The translations under genes and the position numbers were made by a program. A stretch of DNA of 64,000 bases from Phaseolus vulgaris (Eukaryota > Streptophyta > Magnoliopsida > Fabales > Fabaceae), in NCBI RefSeq assembly GCF_000499845.2, contig NC_023750.2, positions 10,121,599 through 10,185,598 on the forward strand. Reading direction: 5' to 3'. The notes under the pieces are model-generated. The model worked only from the letters and a program-made list of their open reading frames with translations. It did no database searches and was not told where the DNA came from. Shown here piece after piece: positions 10,947-22,231 of the stretch. Every line of letters begins with the position of its first letter. Within the stretch, counting starts at the first letter, position 1.

Positions 10947-12903
10947 TGATAAATATCCTTAATGTGATCAAAGCCAAGATATTGAGAACCCAAAAGGGTA
11001 ATCAAGGCATATCTTCTAGAAAGTGCATCGGCCACAATGTTTATTTTGCCTTGCTTGTGTTTGATCACATAAGGAAATTGCTCAAGGAATTCCACCCACT
11101 TAGCTTGCCTCTTGTTAAGCTTGTTTTGGCTTTTCAAATATGTAAGAGATTCATGATCACTATGAATCAAAAACTCTTTAGGAAAAAGATAATGTTGGCA
11201 AGTAAACAAAGCCCTAACAAGTGCATATAACTCTTTATCATAAGTGGAATAGTTGAGATGACTTCCTTTCAATTTATCACTAAAATAAGCTATGAGGTGG
11301 CCCTCTTGAAGAAGAACAGCCCCAATGCCTATGCTTGAAGCATCACACTCAATCTCAAAGGTTTTAGCAAAATTAGGAAGGGCCAAGATGGGAGCATTAG
11401 TCAATTTTTCCTTCAAAATATCAAAAGCTTTTTGTTGTGCTTCTCCCCATTGAAAAACAACATCCTTTTTTACTATATCATTGAGTGGTGCGGCTATTGT
11501 ACCAAAGTTAGGTACAAATCTTCTATAAAAAGAAGCAAGTCCATGGAAACTTCGGACTTCATTCATGGATTTAAGTGTAGGCCAATTTTGAATGGCCACC
11601 ACCTTAGCTTGATCCACATGGACCCCTTTGCTACTCACAACAAACCCTAGGAATTCTATATGATCAAGTGCAAACATACATTTAGCAAGGTTAGCATACA
11701 AATGTTCCTTCCTAAGGGTTTCTAAAACTTGCCTAACATGCAACCTGTGGTCTTTCAAAGATAAGCTATAAATGAGTATATCATCAAAATAAACAACAAC
11801 AAACTTACCAATGAAAGGTCTCAAAACATGATGCATGAGGCGCATGAAAGTACTTGGAGCATTAGTTAAGCCAAAGGGCATAACTAACCACTCATATAAG
11901 CCAAAGTTGGTCTTAAAAGCCGTCTTCCTTTCATCACCCGGTTTGATACGAATTTGATTGTAGCCGCTTTTAAGATCAATCTTTGTACAGATTTTTGAAC
12001 CATGCAATTCATCCAACAAATCATCAAGCCTAGGTATGGGATGCCTATACTTAATTGTAATGTTATTGATAGCCCTACAACCCGAACACATTCTCCATGT
12101 GCCATCTTTCTTAGGGACAAGGATAATAGGCATAGCACAAGGGCTCATGCTATCTTGGACCCAACCTTTTTCAATCAAAGCCTCTATTTGTTGGCGAATT
12201 TCCTTGGTTTCACTTGGATTGGTTCTATAGACCGGACGATTTGGCAAGGAAGATCCCGGAATCAAATCAATTTGGTGTTCAATCCCTCTCAAAGGTGGAA
12301 GGCCTTTTGGAGGATCTTGAAACACATCTTGAAACTCCTTTACCAAATTATCCAAGTCATGAGAACTATCAACAAGTAGTTCTAACTTAAGAGGTCTAGG
12401 GATAGCTAAGAAGATAGGATTGTGAGCCACTATTTCCCTTTGAACCTCATGCGTAGACACAAGAAGTGTAGGCTTAGGACTTTTTTTTTATCTTTTTCAC
12501 CCTCCCTCTTTTTCTTCATAATGATTTGGTCCTCATGGACTTCTCTTGGAGAGAGAGATTTTAAAGTAACCTTGTGACCATGGAAATCAAAAGAAAGTTT
12601 GTTGGTAAAGCCATCATGAAAAACTTTTCTATCATATTGCCAAGGCCTTCCCAAAAGAAAATGGGTTGCTTCCATGAGCACAACATCACATAATACCTCA
12701 TCTTTGTATTTTCCAATGGAGAAATGGATGAGGACTTGTTTATTCACAACTATTTCTCCTACTTCACTAAGCCATTGCAATTTGTAGGGCTTTGTATGAG
12801 AGATAGTAGGCAATCCAAGTTTATCTACTACTCTTGTACTAGCCACATTAGCACAACTACCCCATCCACTATTAAAGAACAAATGTTGTTTTGAATAAGA
12901 CAT
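10947..12903 (-). pseudogene. Gypsy protease-reverse transcriptase-RNase H relic
   Basis: The protease continues after the active-site frameshift with an SCANVAST phrase and a LLGRPWQYDR motif. Another slip occurs at the T9 run (A9 on this strand) near 12481-12489. The reverse transcriptase then reads without a break from 12460: [14 protein letters not shown], a [11 protein letters not shown] motif, MPFGLTNAP and the catalytic [10 protein letters not shown]. RNase H of the Ty3 type follows ([19 protein letters not shown]) with a DALSRR motif near the end. The characteristic post-RNase H linker begins but is cut at 10947, and the last 26 residues of the frame are read from the Copia LTR. Integrase is missing. 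Confidence 0.85.
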
Positions 12904-14198
12904 CTTGTATGAAAAATATTTTCCCTTTGACTTTCATCAAAAGGTTGTGAAACTTTTCCAAGAAGTCTTCTCACAACTAACAAATCTCCTTCAAGTGGAC
13001 TCTCACTCTCATGCTCACTAGACGCCCTAGAAGGTGAAGAATGCCTAGGTGAATCCGAATCATGCTCACTCATGACAATGCCATTATGCACAAACATATT
13101 CCTTTTAGAAGGACAATTGGCCGCAATGTGACCATAACCCATACACTTAAAGCATTTCTTACTAGATGATTTAGTTGAGGATTTAGGCCTAGAAGTAGAA
13201 GGCTTAGATTCCTTTAGTTTGAAAGAAGAATCTTTGGAAGGAAATTTAGAAAAAGACTTTTTGTTCTTCCAAGAATTGTTGTAGTAACCATCATTGGGAG
13301 CATTTTTGAAAGAATTTTTCTTAGCAAGTTGGGCTTCCACCTTCATTTCAAGATGAACTAAAGAACCCAATGATGAATACTCTTGTAACTCAACAACATC
13401 TTGAATATCCTTCCTTAGACCACTCATAAACCTAGCAATCATAGCTTCATCACTTTCTTTCAAATCAACTTTAAGCAAAAGCGTTTCTAATTCCTTATAA
13501 TAAGCATCCACACTTAGCGTGCCTTGTTGAAACCGTTGGACTCTCAACATGAGGTCTTTCCTAAAGTGTGGTGGCACAAACCTACGACGCATTTGATCCT
13601 TTAAAGAGTCCCAAGAGTCCACGGGAGGACCCTTGTGATAGATAATGTCCTTTACAACACCATGCCACCATTTCATGGCATAATCACTAAATTCTAAGGT
13701 GGCTAGCTTATATTTGTGCTCATCTAAGATCTCATGGAGGTCAAAACTCTGTTCACATTTAGCCTCCCAATCTAGATACACATTAGGATCACTATCCCCG
13801 TTGAAACTAGGAATTTTCACCGAAGGTAGCTTGGCCTTTGCATCATGGTAGTAGCCATCTTCACGTTTATCTTCATGAGCATAAGGTGGTCTATATCCAT
13901 GAAAGTTGGGTTGAGGTCTCCTTCTTCTATGTTCTTCTTCACGTCCATGATCATTTGAAGAGCCTCTTGATGAAGGTCTATGAGAATGCCGTGAACCATG
14001 GTGAGAATGAGACGGTCTAGCTTGTTGCACTTCAAGGCTTTGCAATCTTTCCTCCAACCGTCTAATAGCTTCAGCTTGTTGTGTAATAGCTTCATCTTTT
14101 TGTGTAATGGTTCGCTTGGCCTCTTTTAATTCACCAAGGACTGAAGCTTTGCTAGGAGAATTCTTGTTGTAATACTCATCACTGGAATAAGCAGCCAT
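12850..14198 (-). pseudogene. Gypsy Gag (retrotransposon gag domain, one zinc knuckle)
   Basis: The ATG at 14198 opens a frame with a basic/serine-rich N-terminus, the retrotransposon gag domain (WEAKCEQSF, later MRRRFVPPHF and FMSGL), a basic linker and a CCHC knuckle CFKCMGYGHIAANC. The frame should run on into the protease, but near the protease active site (LIVDG) the reading frame slips at a G run around 12860 and ends within 15 residues at 12828. Otherwise the Gag is unbroken for about 440 residues. Confidence 0.8.
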
Positions 14199-14277
14199 TT
14201 GGAAAAGAAAACAGCAAACAACAAAACAGCAAACAAAGTTAAGAAAACAAAGTTAGCTAAAATAATTTGGAACCAAT

Positions 14278-15094
14278 TGCCGAAGTGAAGTGGCACTGAA
14301 AAATCACTCTCAAAGAAAGAATACTCTCTGCACCAAGCTTATCTTGAGGCCTTAGTAATCCTCAAATGAAAGATGCCAAAATAAGAGCACACAATCTTCA
14401 AAGCACTTCACCACAAAACCAAGGAATAAAGAAAGACAAGCAAGAAAATGTATAAGCAATAAAAGGCTATAACAAAAGGAATACTAGATGTATGACAAAC
14501 TCAAAGATTAATGAATAAAAGACAAGCAAGAAAATAAGGTACTCAATGAAAAAGAAGGCACACAAAAGAGACCTAAAGAAAAGCACTAGATTAGATGAAG
14601 AAAACAAAAACAGAACTACTGGAAAATATTTTTTATGCAAACTGTGCTTGATGTTCACTGATTTAACTGGAATGATATAAAGCGAACTGGATTATGAAAT
14701 TTTAACCACAGAAACTTCAAGATCTTAGCTCAACAATGGCACTGGAATTACTCAAAAACAGTAAGCCAATTAATTGAGATAAAATTTTCAAAATCGCTGC
14801 CAGATTACCGTATTTTTTTCGGCAGAATTGCACACTTTTTGTTTTTGATTTATCATTTTTTTGTACTTTGAATTTTTGAGTACTTCTTTTTTTCTACTCT
14901 TTTATAACACTTTAAAGAACACAAATACAGAATTTCAGAAATTTCCAGTGAGTAAATCAATTGCAATAAATCGAAACAGTAAACACGTTTTCAGAAAAAC
15001 AGAGGTATCCTAACAGGAATGAAAAACAGAATGAAGAACTAGCAAAGACATAATGGAAAATGATGTATAGGAACTTGTATAGGTCTAAAATACA
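14278..15094 (-). repeat. Probable 5' LTR of the truncated Gypsy element
   Basis: The segment starts TGTATTTTAG on the minus strand right after the Copia integrase homology ends. It ends GGCA, followed two bases later by TGG, as expected before a primer binding site. It is non-coding, and gag starts 80 bp further on. The second LTR of this element is not in the window, so the boundaries rest on the ends alone. Confidence 0.5.
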
Positions 15095-16056
15095 AATATC
15101 TGCCCAAAAATATTTAGGTAAACCAGATTCATTTAACATGGTCCTAGCTAACTTCTCTAATGACGTATTCTTCCTTTCAACTACACCATTTTGTTGGGGT
15201 GTCCTAGGAGCAGAATAGCTATGTGTGATCCCATGTTTTTCACAATATCTATCAAATTTTGCATTTTGAAACTCTCCCCCATGATCACTACGAATATGTT
15301 TTATTCTATTTTCATTTTCATTATGCAGAACCTTAGCTAGTTTCTTAAAGGCTTTATATGCATCATTTTTAGAAGCAAGAAACAAAGTCCATGTATATCT
15401 TGAAAAGTCATCAACAATCACCAAAACATAGTAATTTCCAGCTAAGCTAGCAGTCCTAGATGGTCCAAACAAGTCCATATGTAAAACATCCAAGGCTTTA
15501 TTTGTAGAAATCACATCTTTAGATTTGATTGAAGTTCTTATCTGTTTGCCCTTTACACAAGCATCACACAATCTGTTATTTTGAAATTTTATGTTTGGTA
15601 AACCAGAAACAAGTTCCTTAGACTTCAGCTTATTCAAATGATTTGTATGGATATGAGCTAGCCTTCTATGCCATAACCATGACTCATCACTTTTAGATAA
15701 CAAACACTCATTTTCAGAATAGCTATTCATAATATCTAATGGATAGATGTTGTTACCCTTTTTCCTGTGAAAAGCACCTTACCAGAAATTTCATTTGAAA
15801 TTGTACAAGTGTTGGCTTCGAAATTAACCTTGTATCCCTTGTCACACAGCTGGCTAATGCTTAGAAGACTATGCTTTAGCCCTTCAACATACAGTACATT
15901 CTCAATAGTGGTTGAGTCTGCAGTACCAACATCTCCTCTTCCAAGAATTCTTCCTCTATTATTATCTCCATATGTGACGTGTCCTTCAGCTTTAAGTTTC
16001 AGATTTTTGAATTGGGTAACATCACCAGTCATGTGCTTTGAGCACCCGCTATCCAA
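15095..16056 (-). pseudogene. Copia protease and integrase relic
   Basis: The aspartic protease starts with the DSGCSKHM active-site phrase near 16055. Its frame stops at 15736 because one A appears to be missing near 15750. The continuation (15730 on) shows the GAG-pre-integrase zinc motif (HRRLAHIH, then CDACVKGK) and the integrase core. The three catalytic acids are present: D in MDLFGPS, D in RSDHGGEF and E in VVERKN. Homology ends after a YFWAD motif at about 15097, and the next 130 bases in frame are unrelated. Reverse transcriptase and RNase H of Copia type are absent from the whole element. Confidence 0.85.
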
Positions 16057-16144
16057 GTACCACTAATTTTTCCTGCTGTTTTTCTGCAAAACAAAACAGA
16101 TTTAACACATATGGTACCCCTTTCAAGTTTAGGGTCCAGCATGA

Positions 16145-17812
16145 TTAATACCTTTCCTTAGGAAGCCATTTGGTCAACCCTTTATGAACAAGGTATCTTC
16201 TAGCTTTACATGTTCTAGACATATGTCCAGACTTCATACAATAAAAACAAGTTGCAAAATGCATTGTATTCGAACAGCTAAAAGAGGAAAAACTTGTTTT
16301 GGAAGGAACAAAAAAACTGGACAGCTTTTTCACATTGCTTTTCATTCCAGGATTATATCCTAGACCATTTTTGTTAAAAACAGCATTCTGTGAACCTAAT
16401 AAAGTTTCAAAATTTTCTCTTCCTTTGGTGAAATTTGAGAGTGTTTTTAACAAATATTCAACCTGTTTTTCCAGCTTCTTACAATTATCACAAGTTTTTA
16501 TTGATGCATGCAAACATGTTAATTTAAGGCTAACCAATTCAGTTTTAGCTTTGTGTAATTTTTCTTCAAGAGCCTTAACCTTAGGTTCCAATACCCTATT
16601 TACTTTATTCAGTTTGTTACATATGACAGCCAATCTATTTGCTTCATTATGTGTTTCCTTAAAGGCAATTAATAGCTGATCATAATTTTCAGAATCAGTT
16701 GAATAGTCACTTACTGAATCAGATGCTGATCCTTCATCATTCACCATGAAGCACAAATTTGCTTCTTCTCTTTCAGATGAAGAGTCACTTGTTGAGGATA
16801 CATCATTCTCTTCCCAAGAGATATAAGCTCTCTTTCCTTTGCCTCTTTCACTCTTCTTGCTGGCTGATTTTTCTTTGTTTTGATTGTTTGGGCAATCAAT
16901 CTTTATATGACCTGGTTTGCCACAACCAAAGCAAGTATAACTAGAAGAATTTGAGTCATTGGATTTAGAATACCTTTTTCTTTGTTGAGTTCTGTCTCGG
17001 TTCTTTCTTTTCAGAAACCTGCTGAATTTTCTGGTGAGCAGACTCAAGGTCTCATCATGTTCAGAATTCTTCTCTTCCTCACTTGTATCATGTTCCATGG
17101 TAGTCTTTAAGGCAATTCCTTTGGCTCTTTTCTCCACTGTTTCTTGTTCTTTCAATCTTTTGAGTTCTAACTCATGTTCAATCAATTTTCCAAAGAGTGT
17201 TGCAGTAGACATCTTGGATAAATCTCTGGATTCAGAGATTGTTGTTACCTTAGGCTGCCAGCTCCTATCAAGGCATTTCAGCACCTTTATGTTGAGCTCT
17301 TCCTTGTCAAAGACCTTACCAAGACCAGTGAGATGATTCACAATATGTGTAAACCGTTTCTGCACATCTGCAATGCTTTCTTCTAATTGCATCCTAAACA
17401 ACTCATATTCTTGAATGAGTGAATGCTTCCTCGAACGTTTCACATCATCTGTGCCCTCATGGGTTACCTCCAGTACTTCCCACATCTCTTTAGCTGAGCT
17501 GCATTGGGACACTCTAAAGAATTCATCCATATTCAGTGCAGAGGTGATGATGCTCTTGGCTAAGGAGTCATATTGAGCCTTCTTCCTTTCGGTTTCACTC
17601 CATTCAGAGCAAGGCTTCTTCACAGTTTCTTCTTTGACAACCTGCATAGGTATAAAAGGTCCACTGACCACTGCATCCCAAATACCCATATCAATAGATT
17701 CCATAAAAATTTTCATCCTAATTTTCCAGAAAGCATAGTTAACACCACCAAACATAAGAGGTCTATTAATAGACGCACCTTCATCAAAAGGCATTTTAAA
17801 CTCAGACATCAT
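16145..17812 (-). CDS. Copia Gag (UBN2-type capsid with zinc knuckles)
   Basis: Gag forms the virus-like particle and packages the RNA. The frame is open further upstream through the primer binding site, so I place the start at the two adjacent ATG codons at 17812/17809, just inside the 5' LTR, giving about 555 residues. The N-terminal half has the UBN2-type capsid pattern (a YAFWK motif, then a W-D-A-V motif). A CCHC knuckle CFGCGKPGHIKIDC follows, then a serine-rich acidic stretch and a coiled-coil region. A second knuckle, CFYCMKSGHMSRTC, lies near the end. Two knuckles and a long Gag fit Sireviruses. The frame is unbroken and ends in a normal stop; the protease lies in the next open frame with a TAG just before it. 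Confidence 0.85.
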   Translation of the reverse strand: MMSEFKMPFDEGASINRPLMFGGVNYAFWKIRMKIFMESIDMGIWDAVVSGPFIPMQVVKEETVKKPCSEWSETERKKAQYDSLAKSIITSALNMDEFFRVSQCSSAKEMWEVLEVTHEGTDDVKRSRKHSLIQEYELFRMQLEESIADVQKRFTHIVNHLTGLGKVFDKEELNIKVLKCLDRSWQPKVTTISESRDLSKMSTATLFGKLIEHELELKRLKEQETVEKRAKGIALKTTMEHDTSEEEKNSEHDETLSLLTRKFSRFLKRKNRDRTQQRKRYSKSNDSNSSSYTCFGCGKPGHIKIDCPNNQNKEKSASKKSERGKGKRAYISWEENDVSSTSDSSSEREEANLCFMVNDEGSASDSVSDYSTDSENYDQLLIAFKETHNEANRLAVICNKLNKVNRVLEPKVKALEEKLHKAKTELVSLKLTCLHASIKTCDNCKKLEKQVEYLLKTLSNFTKGRENFETLLGSQNAVFNKNGLGYNPGMKSNVKKLSSFFVPSKTSFSSFSCSNTMHFATCFYCMKSGHMSRTCKARRYLVHKGLTKWLPKERY

Positions 17813-17841
17813 GCATACACTTGAGCAAAATACAAGCCCTA

Positions 17842-17854
17842 GCTCTTGATACCA
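17842..17854 (-). promoter_or_regulatory. Primer binding site (initiator tRNA-Met type)
   Basis: On the minus strand, two bases inside the 5' LTR, the sequence reads TGGTATCAAGAGC. The usual site for plant initiator tRNA-Met priming is TGGTATCAGAGC; this copy has one extra A. It fixes the element's orientation. Confidence 0.85.
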
Positions 17855-17856
17855 AT

Positions 17857-19341
17857 TGTTGGGTCTATTAATGTCTAAGTTCAAGAGGGGAGGGTGAATT
17901 GAACATATAAAATTTTCCCAACCACAAACTGTTTTCAATATATCAGGGGTAAAAGAACAAATTGATTTTAGAATGAACATATTGATTTTTACAAAACAGT
18001 CTAACACAAACAGAACCGCACCAGATTGGGATTAAGATCAGATAGTGAAAAATAGCTAAATCAGATTGGTTCACTTTTAACAGTATTGAAGAACACACAC
18101 TATGCCAAAAGAACAATCCAATTTATTCAACACAAGGCTTTATAGACAATGAATCTTTTACATGATTTTTATGAAGAAACCTGTTTGTTCTTAATTCAAT
18201 TACAAACTTATATTCAGAAGCTTTGTTTATGATTAGAGAATTTTTCCAGATTAAGAAGAACAATTTTTATTAAATCCAAAATTAACAGATTTGATTTCAA
18301 ATGAACAGATTTCGTTCTTGACAGAATTAAGTAAAACCAGAAACAAGTGCAGGGATGAGAAGAGAAAGACAAGAGAGTTTTTATACTGGTTCACTCATCA
18401 AGAGCTACGTCTAGTTCACCTTACTCCAAGGTGGAATCCACTAAAGCAGATACAAACAATTTCAGCATACACAACAGCTCTTGAACCCTTCAAGAACTTC
18501 AACAAACACTGCTGAAAAACACTATTCCAGCATACCTTGCACTCCAAGAAACCCTATCTAGAGTGACTAACACTTAGAACTATTACAAGAATGAGTAAGG
18601 GAATGATTACACCTGAAATTGTGTTGCAAGAACATAAACCAGTTGTTCTATTTGCTCCAAGACAGTACCATCACCTTCATCCAGCACAAGGTTCTTCAAG
18701 AACAAGCCCACATGTATATTTCTTTTGAAAAACCTTTGCAAAACCTTTTTAATCCTCTTCCTCACACACGAAATGTTTTATCTATGTTGAAACTGTGATT
18801 GCTCAGCATTTTTTTTAATGTGAGAAAAGCATTTTGTTTTATAGAGAACAGATCTTAACCACTTTTCAAAAAACAGTTTCAGAGCAGTTATAAGAACAAC
18901 AAATTGATTCTAAAAACAACAGGTTAAATGTTAACAAAACTGCCAGCTCAGCTTAACTGAAATAACAGACTGAGCTTTACCTTTGGTGCCCTAACAAAAT
19001 TTCAAAAAGCCTTTTAACAGAGCAGAAATAAACCTATTGTTTCTCAAGAAAACAAATTTATTTTTGTACTGAATCAAACCTTTTAATAAAACTTTAAAAT
19101 GCTTTTCCAAAACCATTTAACCACATCATGAGCTTGATCTTACTACCTTGATTTGGCATCTAGGATGGGTCATGCAGCAAAAGGCAACTTTGAATACACA
19201 CAAACCTAAAATACAGAATCATCTAAGACACATTGCAACCTTCAAAGCAAACTAGCTAAAGACTACATCAAACACACCAATGCAAGGTAGAGATGAGCTT
19301 CATCCATCTCCAACAGTAAGTACCCAAGACCAAGGCTATCA
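17857..19341 (-). repeat. 5' LTR of the Copia element
   Basis: This is the upstream LTR in the minus-strand reading. It begins TGTTGGGTCT on its inner (plus-strand left) edge and ends CTATCA at 19341. The primer binding site lies immediately inside at 17842-17854. The outer neighbour is LINE 3' untranslated sequence. Confidence 0.9.
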
Positions 19342-20765
19342 ACTGCATGCTTCTTTGCAAAAAAACTGTATCTGCATCACTTAAGCCAAAACCATAAAAT
19401 TTGTACACTTGGGATCACTAGGTTTGTCCCTAGGCAGCTGTTGTTTTGCTACATCCGAATATACTTGATTGTAGCTGACCGAGAGAGGTGAGATTGCCCA
19501 ATTTTGTTGTATTCACGCAAAACACACTTTTAAGCCGCAACAGTATAAATAGCAGACCAAAACAACAACACCAGAACACAAGTGCTACTTCAAATTAGTG
19601 ATTGTAAACAATTAAGAGGATATAACACCCAATTTGAGAAAGAAAAGTTAAATTGTTTTACTTTTCTTCTCATCCAGGCCCACGCTTGTTGTTGTGCAAT
19701 ACTGAATATGTCTTTAGCATCCACCTTCATTTCTTTAAACACCACACCATTCCTATGATTCCATAAGCTCCATAATACCGCAACCCTAACCTCTTTCCAA
19801 GCACGATTCCTATTTTCATTGAATTGGAACAATACAAACTAGATCAAATGCAACTTCAAATCGTTGTGGTAAGCTGATTGTAGTCTTACCGATTTTGAAA
19901 CCACATACCACACTTGAAAAGCTTAGTTACATTCCACAAATAAGTGATTAATTTATTCCTCTTCCTGATTACATAGGGGACACAAGAGGGATGGTAGTAG
20001 AATCCCTTTTCTCTGTAGATTTAAACTTGTTGGAATTTTTCCTTTGAGGATTCACCAAGCCAATGTTAAAGCATTGGGGATCACTTTGACATATCCAATG
20101 CCTTGCAACTTTCTGAGGGCGTTGACATGTGCAGGACACGATATACTGATTTAACCGAGAAAACACAACTTTCTTCAGCTAACCGCACCACGTTGTCCTA
20201 ATGACCTCGTTGTAGTATGCTAGCATGAAGATCTGCTTCCAATTGTACCAATTGTTCTCTTTCCCATTCAAAAGTTACCCTTCTTCATTCCAATTTCTAT
20301 ACTCATCTCGACTCAACCCACGAACCTACCTATTGTACACTTTTGTCTTTGTCCTTTGTGATAAGGAATTACCAAGGATACTTTGTCTCAAAGAAGTATT
20401 TCCTAACCAAGTATCATCCCATAATAGAATATCTTTCACATCCCCCAATCTCCATGATAACTAATTGTGGAACCAACTTTTCGTTTTGCCTTCTTCACAA
20501 ATTTTCCACAAATCACGACACCACCAAGAATGTGTCCTTTTATGATTAGGAATGATTCTTCTAGCTCTATGATCATATTTAGACACTAACACCTCTCTCC
20601 ACATTCTCAACGAGTCCACCTTCAGCTTCCACATCCATTTCTTAATTAACGCTTTATTAAAGCTTCCGACTTCCTTGATCCTCAGACCCCTTTCCTTATT
20701 TGGTTTACTCAAGGTGTCCTATTTAATCCAAGAGATTTTCTTTTCGTTGTTACCCCACCCCAACA
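19342..20765 (-). mobile_element. L1-type LINE relic, C-terminal part of ORF2 (second segment of the split copy)
   Basis: On the minus strand the sequence opens in the end of the reverse-transcriptase region (a LLGWGNNEKKISWIK stretch, then NKERGLRIKEVGSFN and WWCRDLWKICEEG). The zf-RVT part follows and the coding relic ends with FNFSFSNWVLYPLNCL at about 19600. Several stops interrupt the frame, so it is a pseudogene. The 5' end is truncated at about 20765. The remaining 3' untranslated part is split by the Copia element and resumes at 9477. Confidence 0.75.
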
Positions 20766-21007
20766 GAAACATTCTTTATAAGCATGTAATTTCTTTGGCC
20801 TAATGACCTTGTTTGAGCAACACTGACCCTTAGAAAAGAAATTTATTTGTTGGACCGTGCCTTATTTGGGCTTCTAAAAAACTTAAGGCCCAATGACCAT
20901 GCTTGAGTGTTTGATGCACTATGCCTAGATCTTGCACTTGACATGTCCCCTCCTAAAGCAGGTAGAGGTCTAACAAAGTAACTTTTACGATTTTAGGACC
21001 TTCATTC

Positions 21008-22136
21008 TGTTAGAATGTATGGCTTTAAACTAGAGGGGGGGGGGGTGAATGGTTTAAAGAGGGTTTTCGCAAACTTTTTAGTCTAGAATGAGATTCCTTT
21101 GAGAAAACTTGATTCAGAATTCAGTTTGCCAAAAACACAAAGCAATTTAGCATAGCACCAAAAAAACAATTGGTTGTTTCGCAGAAACAATCGGTTGTTT
21201 ATACCAGTTAACAATATAAACTGAAATTAAAGAGTTCAAGGGATAGAGAAATTGCACACACAGTTTATACTGGTTCACTCTTAAACCAAGAGCTACATCC
21301 AGTCTTTCTAGAAACAACTGGGGGAATCCACTAAGCAATCAAACCTAGATTACTTACACACACCACCAAAGAAGTGACCTTGATACCCTCAAGACACACA
21401 TTTCCTTTGGCTCAGCACATACACCATCAAGAATGCTGATCTTGACAACCTCAACAACACACAACACTTCTCAGCCTTACACAACAAAGTTTACACAAAG
21501 TACAAAAGGATTACACTTGTTACAGAATGATCTGAAATCAATACAAGATGAAATCCTATTCCACTCTCTCTTGATCAAAGCAATCTCAAAGCATTCTTCA
21601 ACTCTTCAAAAGCCAAAATCAAGGAAAAACTCAAATATGTTTTTTTATTATTTAATCTTTGTTGTGTGTTACAAAAGCTTAACAAACTATTTATTGCTTT
21701 CAAAGACTGGTCAAAGCATTTAAAAATGGAGCGTATTCAGTTATAAAATCATTTAAAGCTCAATCAAAGCACAAAACAGTTTTCTGTTATGGTCCCGAAA
21801 CAAACAATCGGTTGAATGCTCGAATCAATAAGTTGTTTTGGTTTGACAGCAAGTCAACCATCAAAAACAGTTTTCAAGCTTTCTCAAAACACCTAAGTAT
21901 AAAACAATCGGTTGTTTCGACAAAACAACAGGTTGTTTTTGACTTAGTTTGAAAAACAATTTCAATTAAAAAGGTTTGAGAATGCTTAAGCTTTGGATTC
22001 AATCAAGAGTGGATTAACACAGATAATCTACCCCAGATCCTATTCTAATACACCTCAGCAACAACAAACACCTCCAGCCTTCCGTCAAACACAAAGGATT
22101 TGGATTCTTCAAAGCTTGAACACACTTGATTCAACA
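21008..22136 (-). repeat. Solo LTR, Sirevirus-like Copia family (TSD CATTC)
   Basis: The 1129-bp segment begins TGTTAGAATG and ends TTCAACA. The five bases CATTC stand directly on both sides (21003-21007 and 22137-22141), so it is a complete insertion reduced to one LTR. It is a close relative of 36831-37936 and of 46616-47756. I give the minus strand because the third family member lies beside a minus-strand polypurine tract. It contains an interrupted G12 run at 21036 and several copies of the word AAACAATCGGTTGTTT. Confidence 0.9.
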
Positions 22137-22231
22137 CATTCCTCATTTTCCATTGACTTTTAAGCTTTATGTTCTCATGTTAAAGCAGCACATGTCAGGA
22201 CTTATCCCTTTCATGCAAGGAATGGTAATGT

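Larger units (their letters stand above)
10947..15094 (-). mobile_element. Truncated Ty3/Gypsy retrotransposon inside the Copia element
   Basis: Reading on the minus strand: a probable 5' LTR (15094-14278), leader, gag, protease, reverse transcriptase and RNase H. The 3' part is cut at 10947 within the region that normally leads to integrase. The left edge of the Gypsy sequence abuts the Copia 3' LTR, with four shared bases (TGAT) at the joint. The right edge begins with TG inside the Copia integrase gene, as for an insertion. The simplest history is insertion into Copia pol followed by a deletion that took the rest of Gypsy and the rest of Copia pol up to the LTR. Confidence 0.75.
9478..19341 (-). 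mobile_element. Ty1/Copia retrotransposon, Sirevirus-like, with a Gypsy segment in place of RT-RNase H
   Basis: Two LTRs of 1469 and 1485 bp in direct orientation bound the element; both begin TGTTGGGTCT and end GGCTATCA. The primer binding site, gag, protease and integrase read on the minus strand from the right LTR. Copia order is gag-PR-INT-RT-RH, and here the frame is lost just after the integrase core at about 15095. Everything that should follow is replaced by 4.1 kb of Ty3/Gypsy sequence. I see no matching 5-bp duplication at the two outer edges (GTAAG left, ACTGC right), so the ends may come from recombination between two copies. The LTRs are nearly identical apart from a 16-bp length difference, so the insertion is fairly young. 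Confidence 0.85.
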
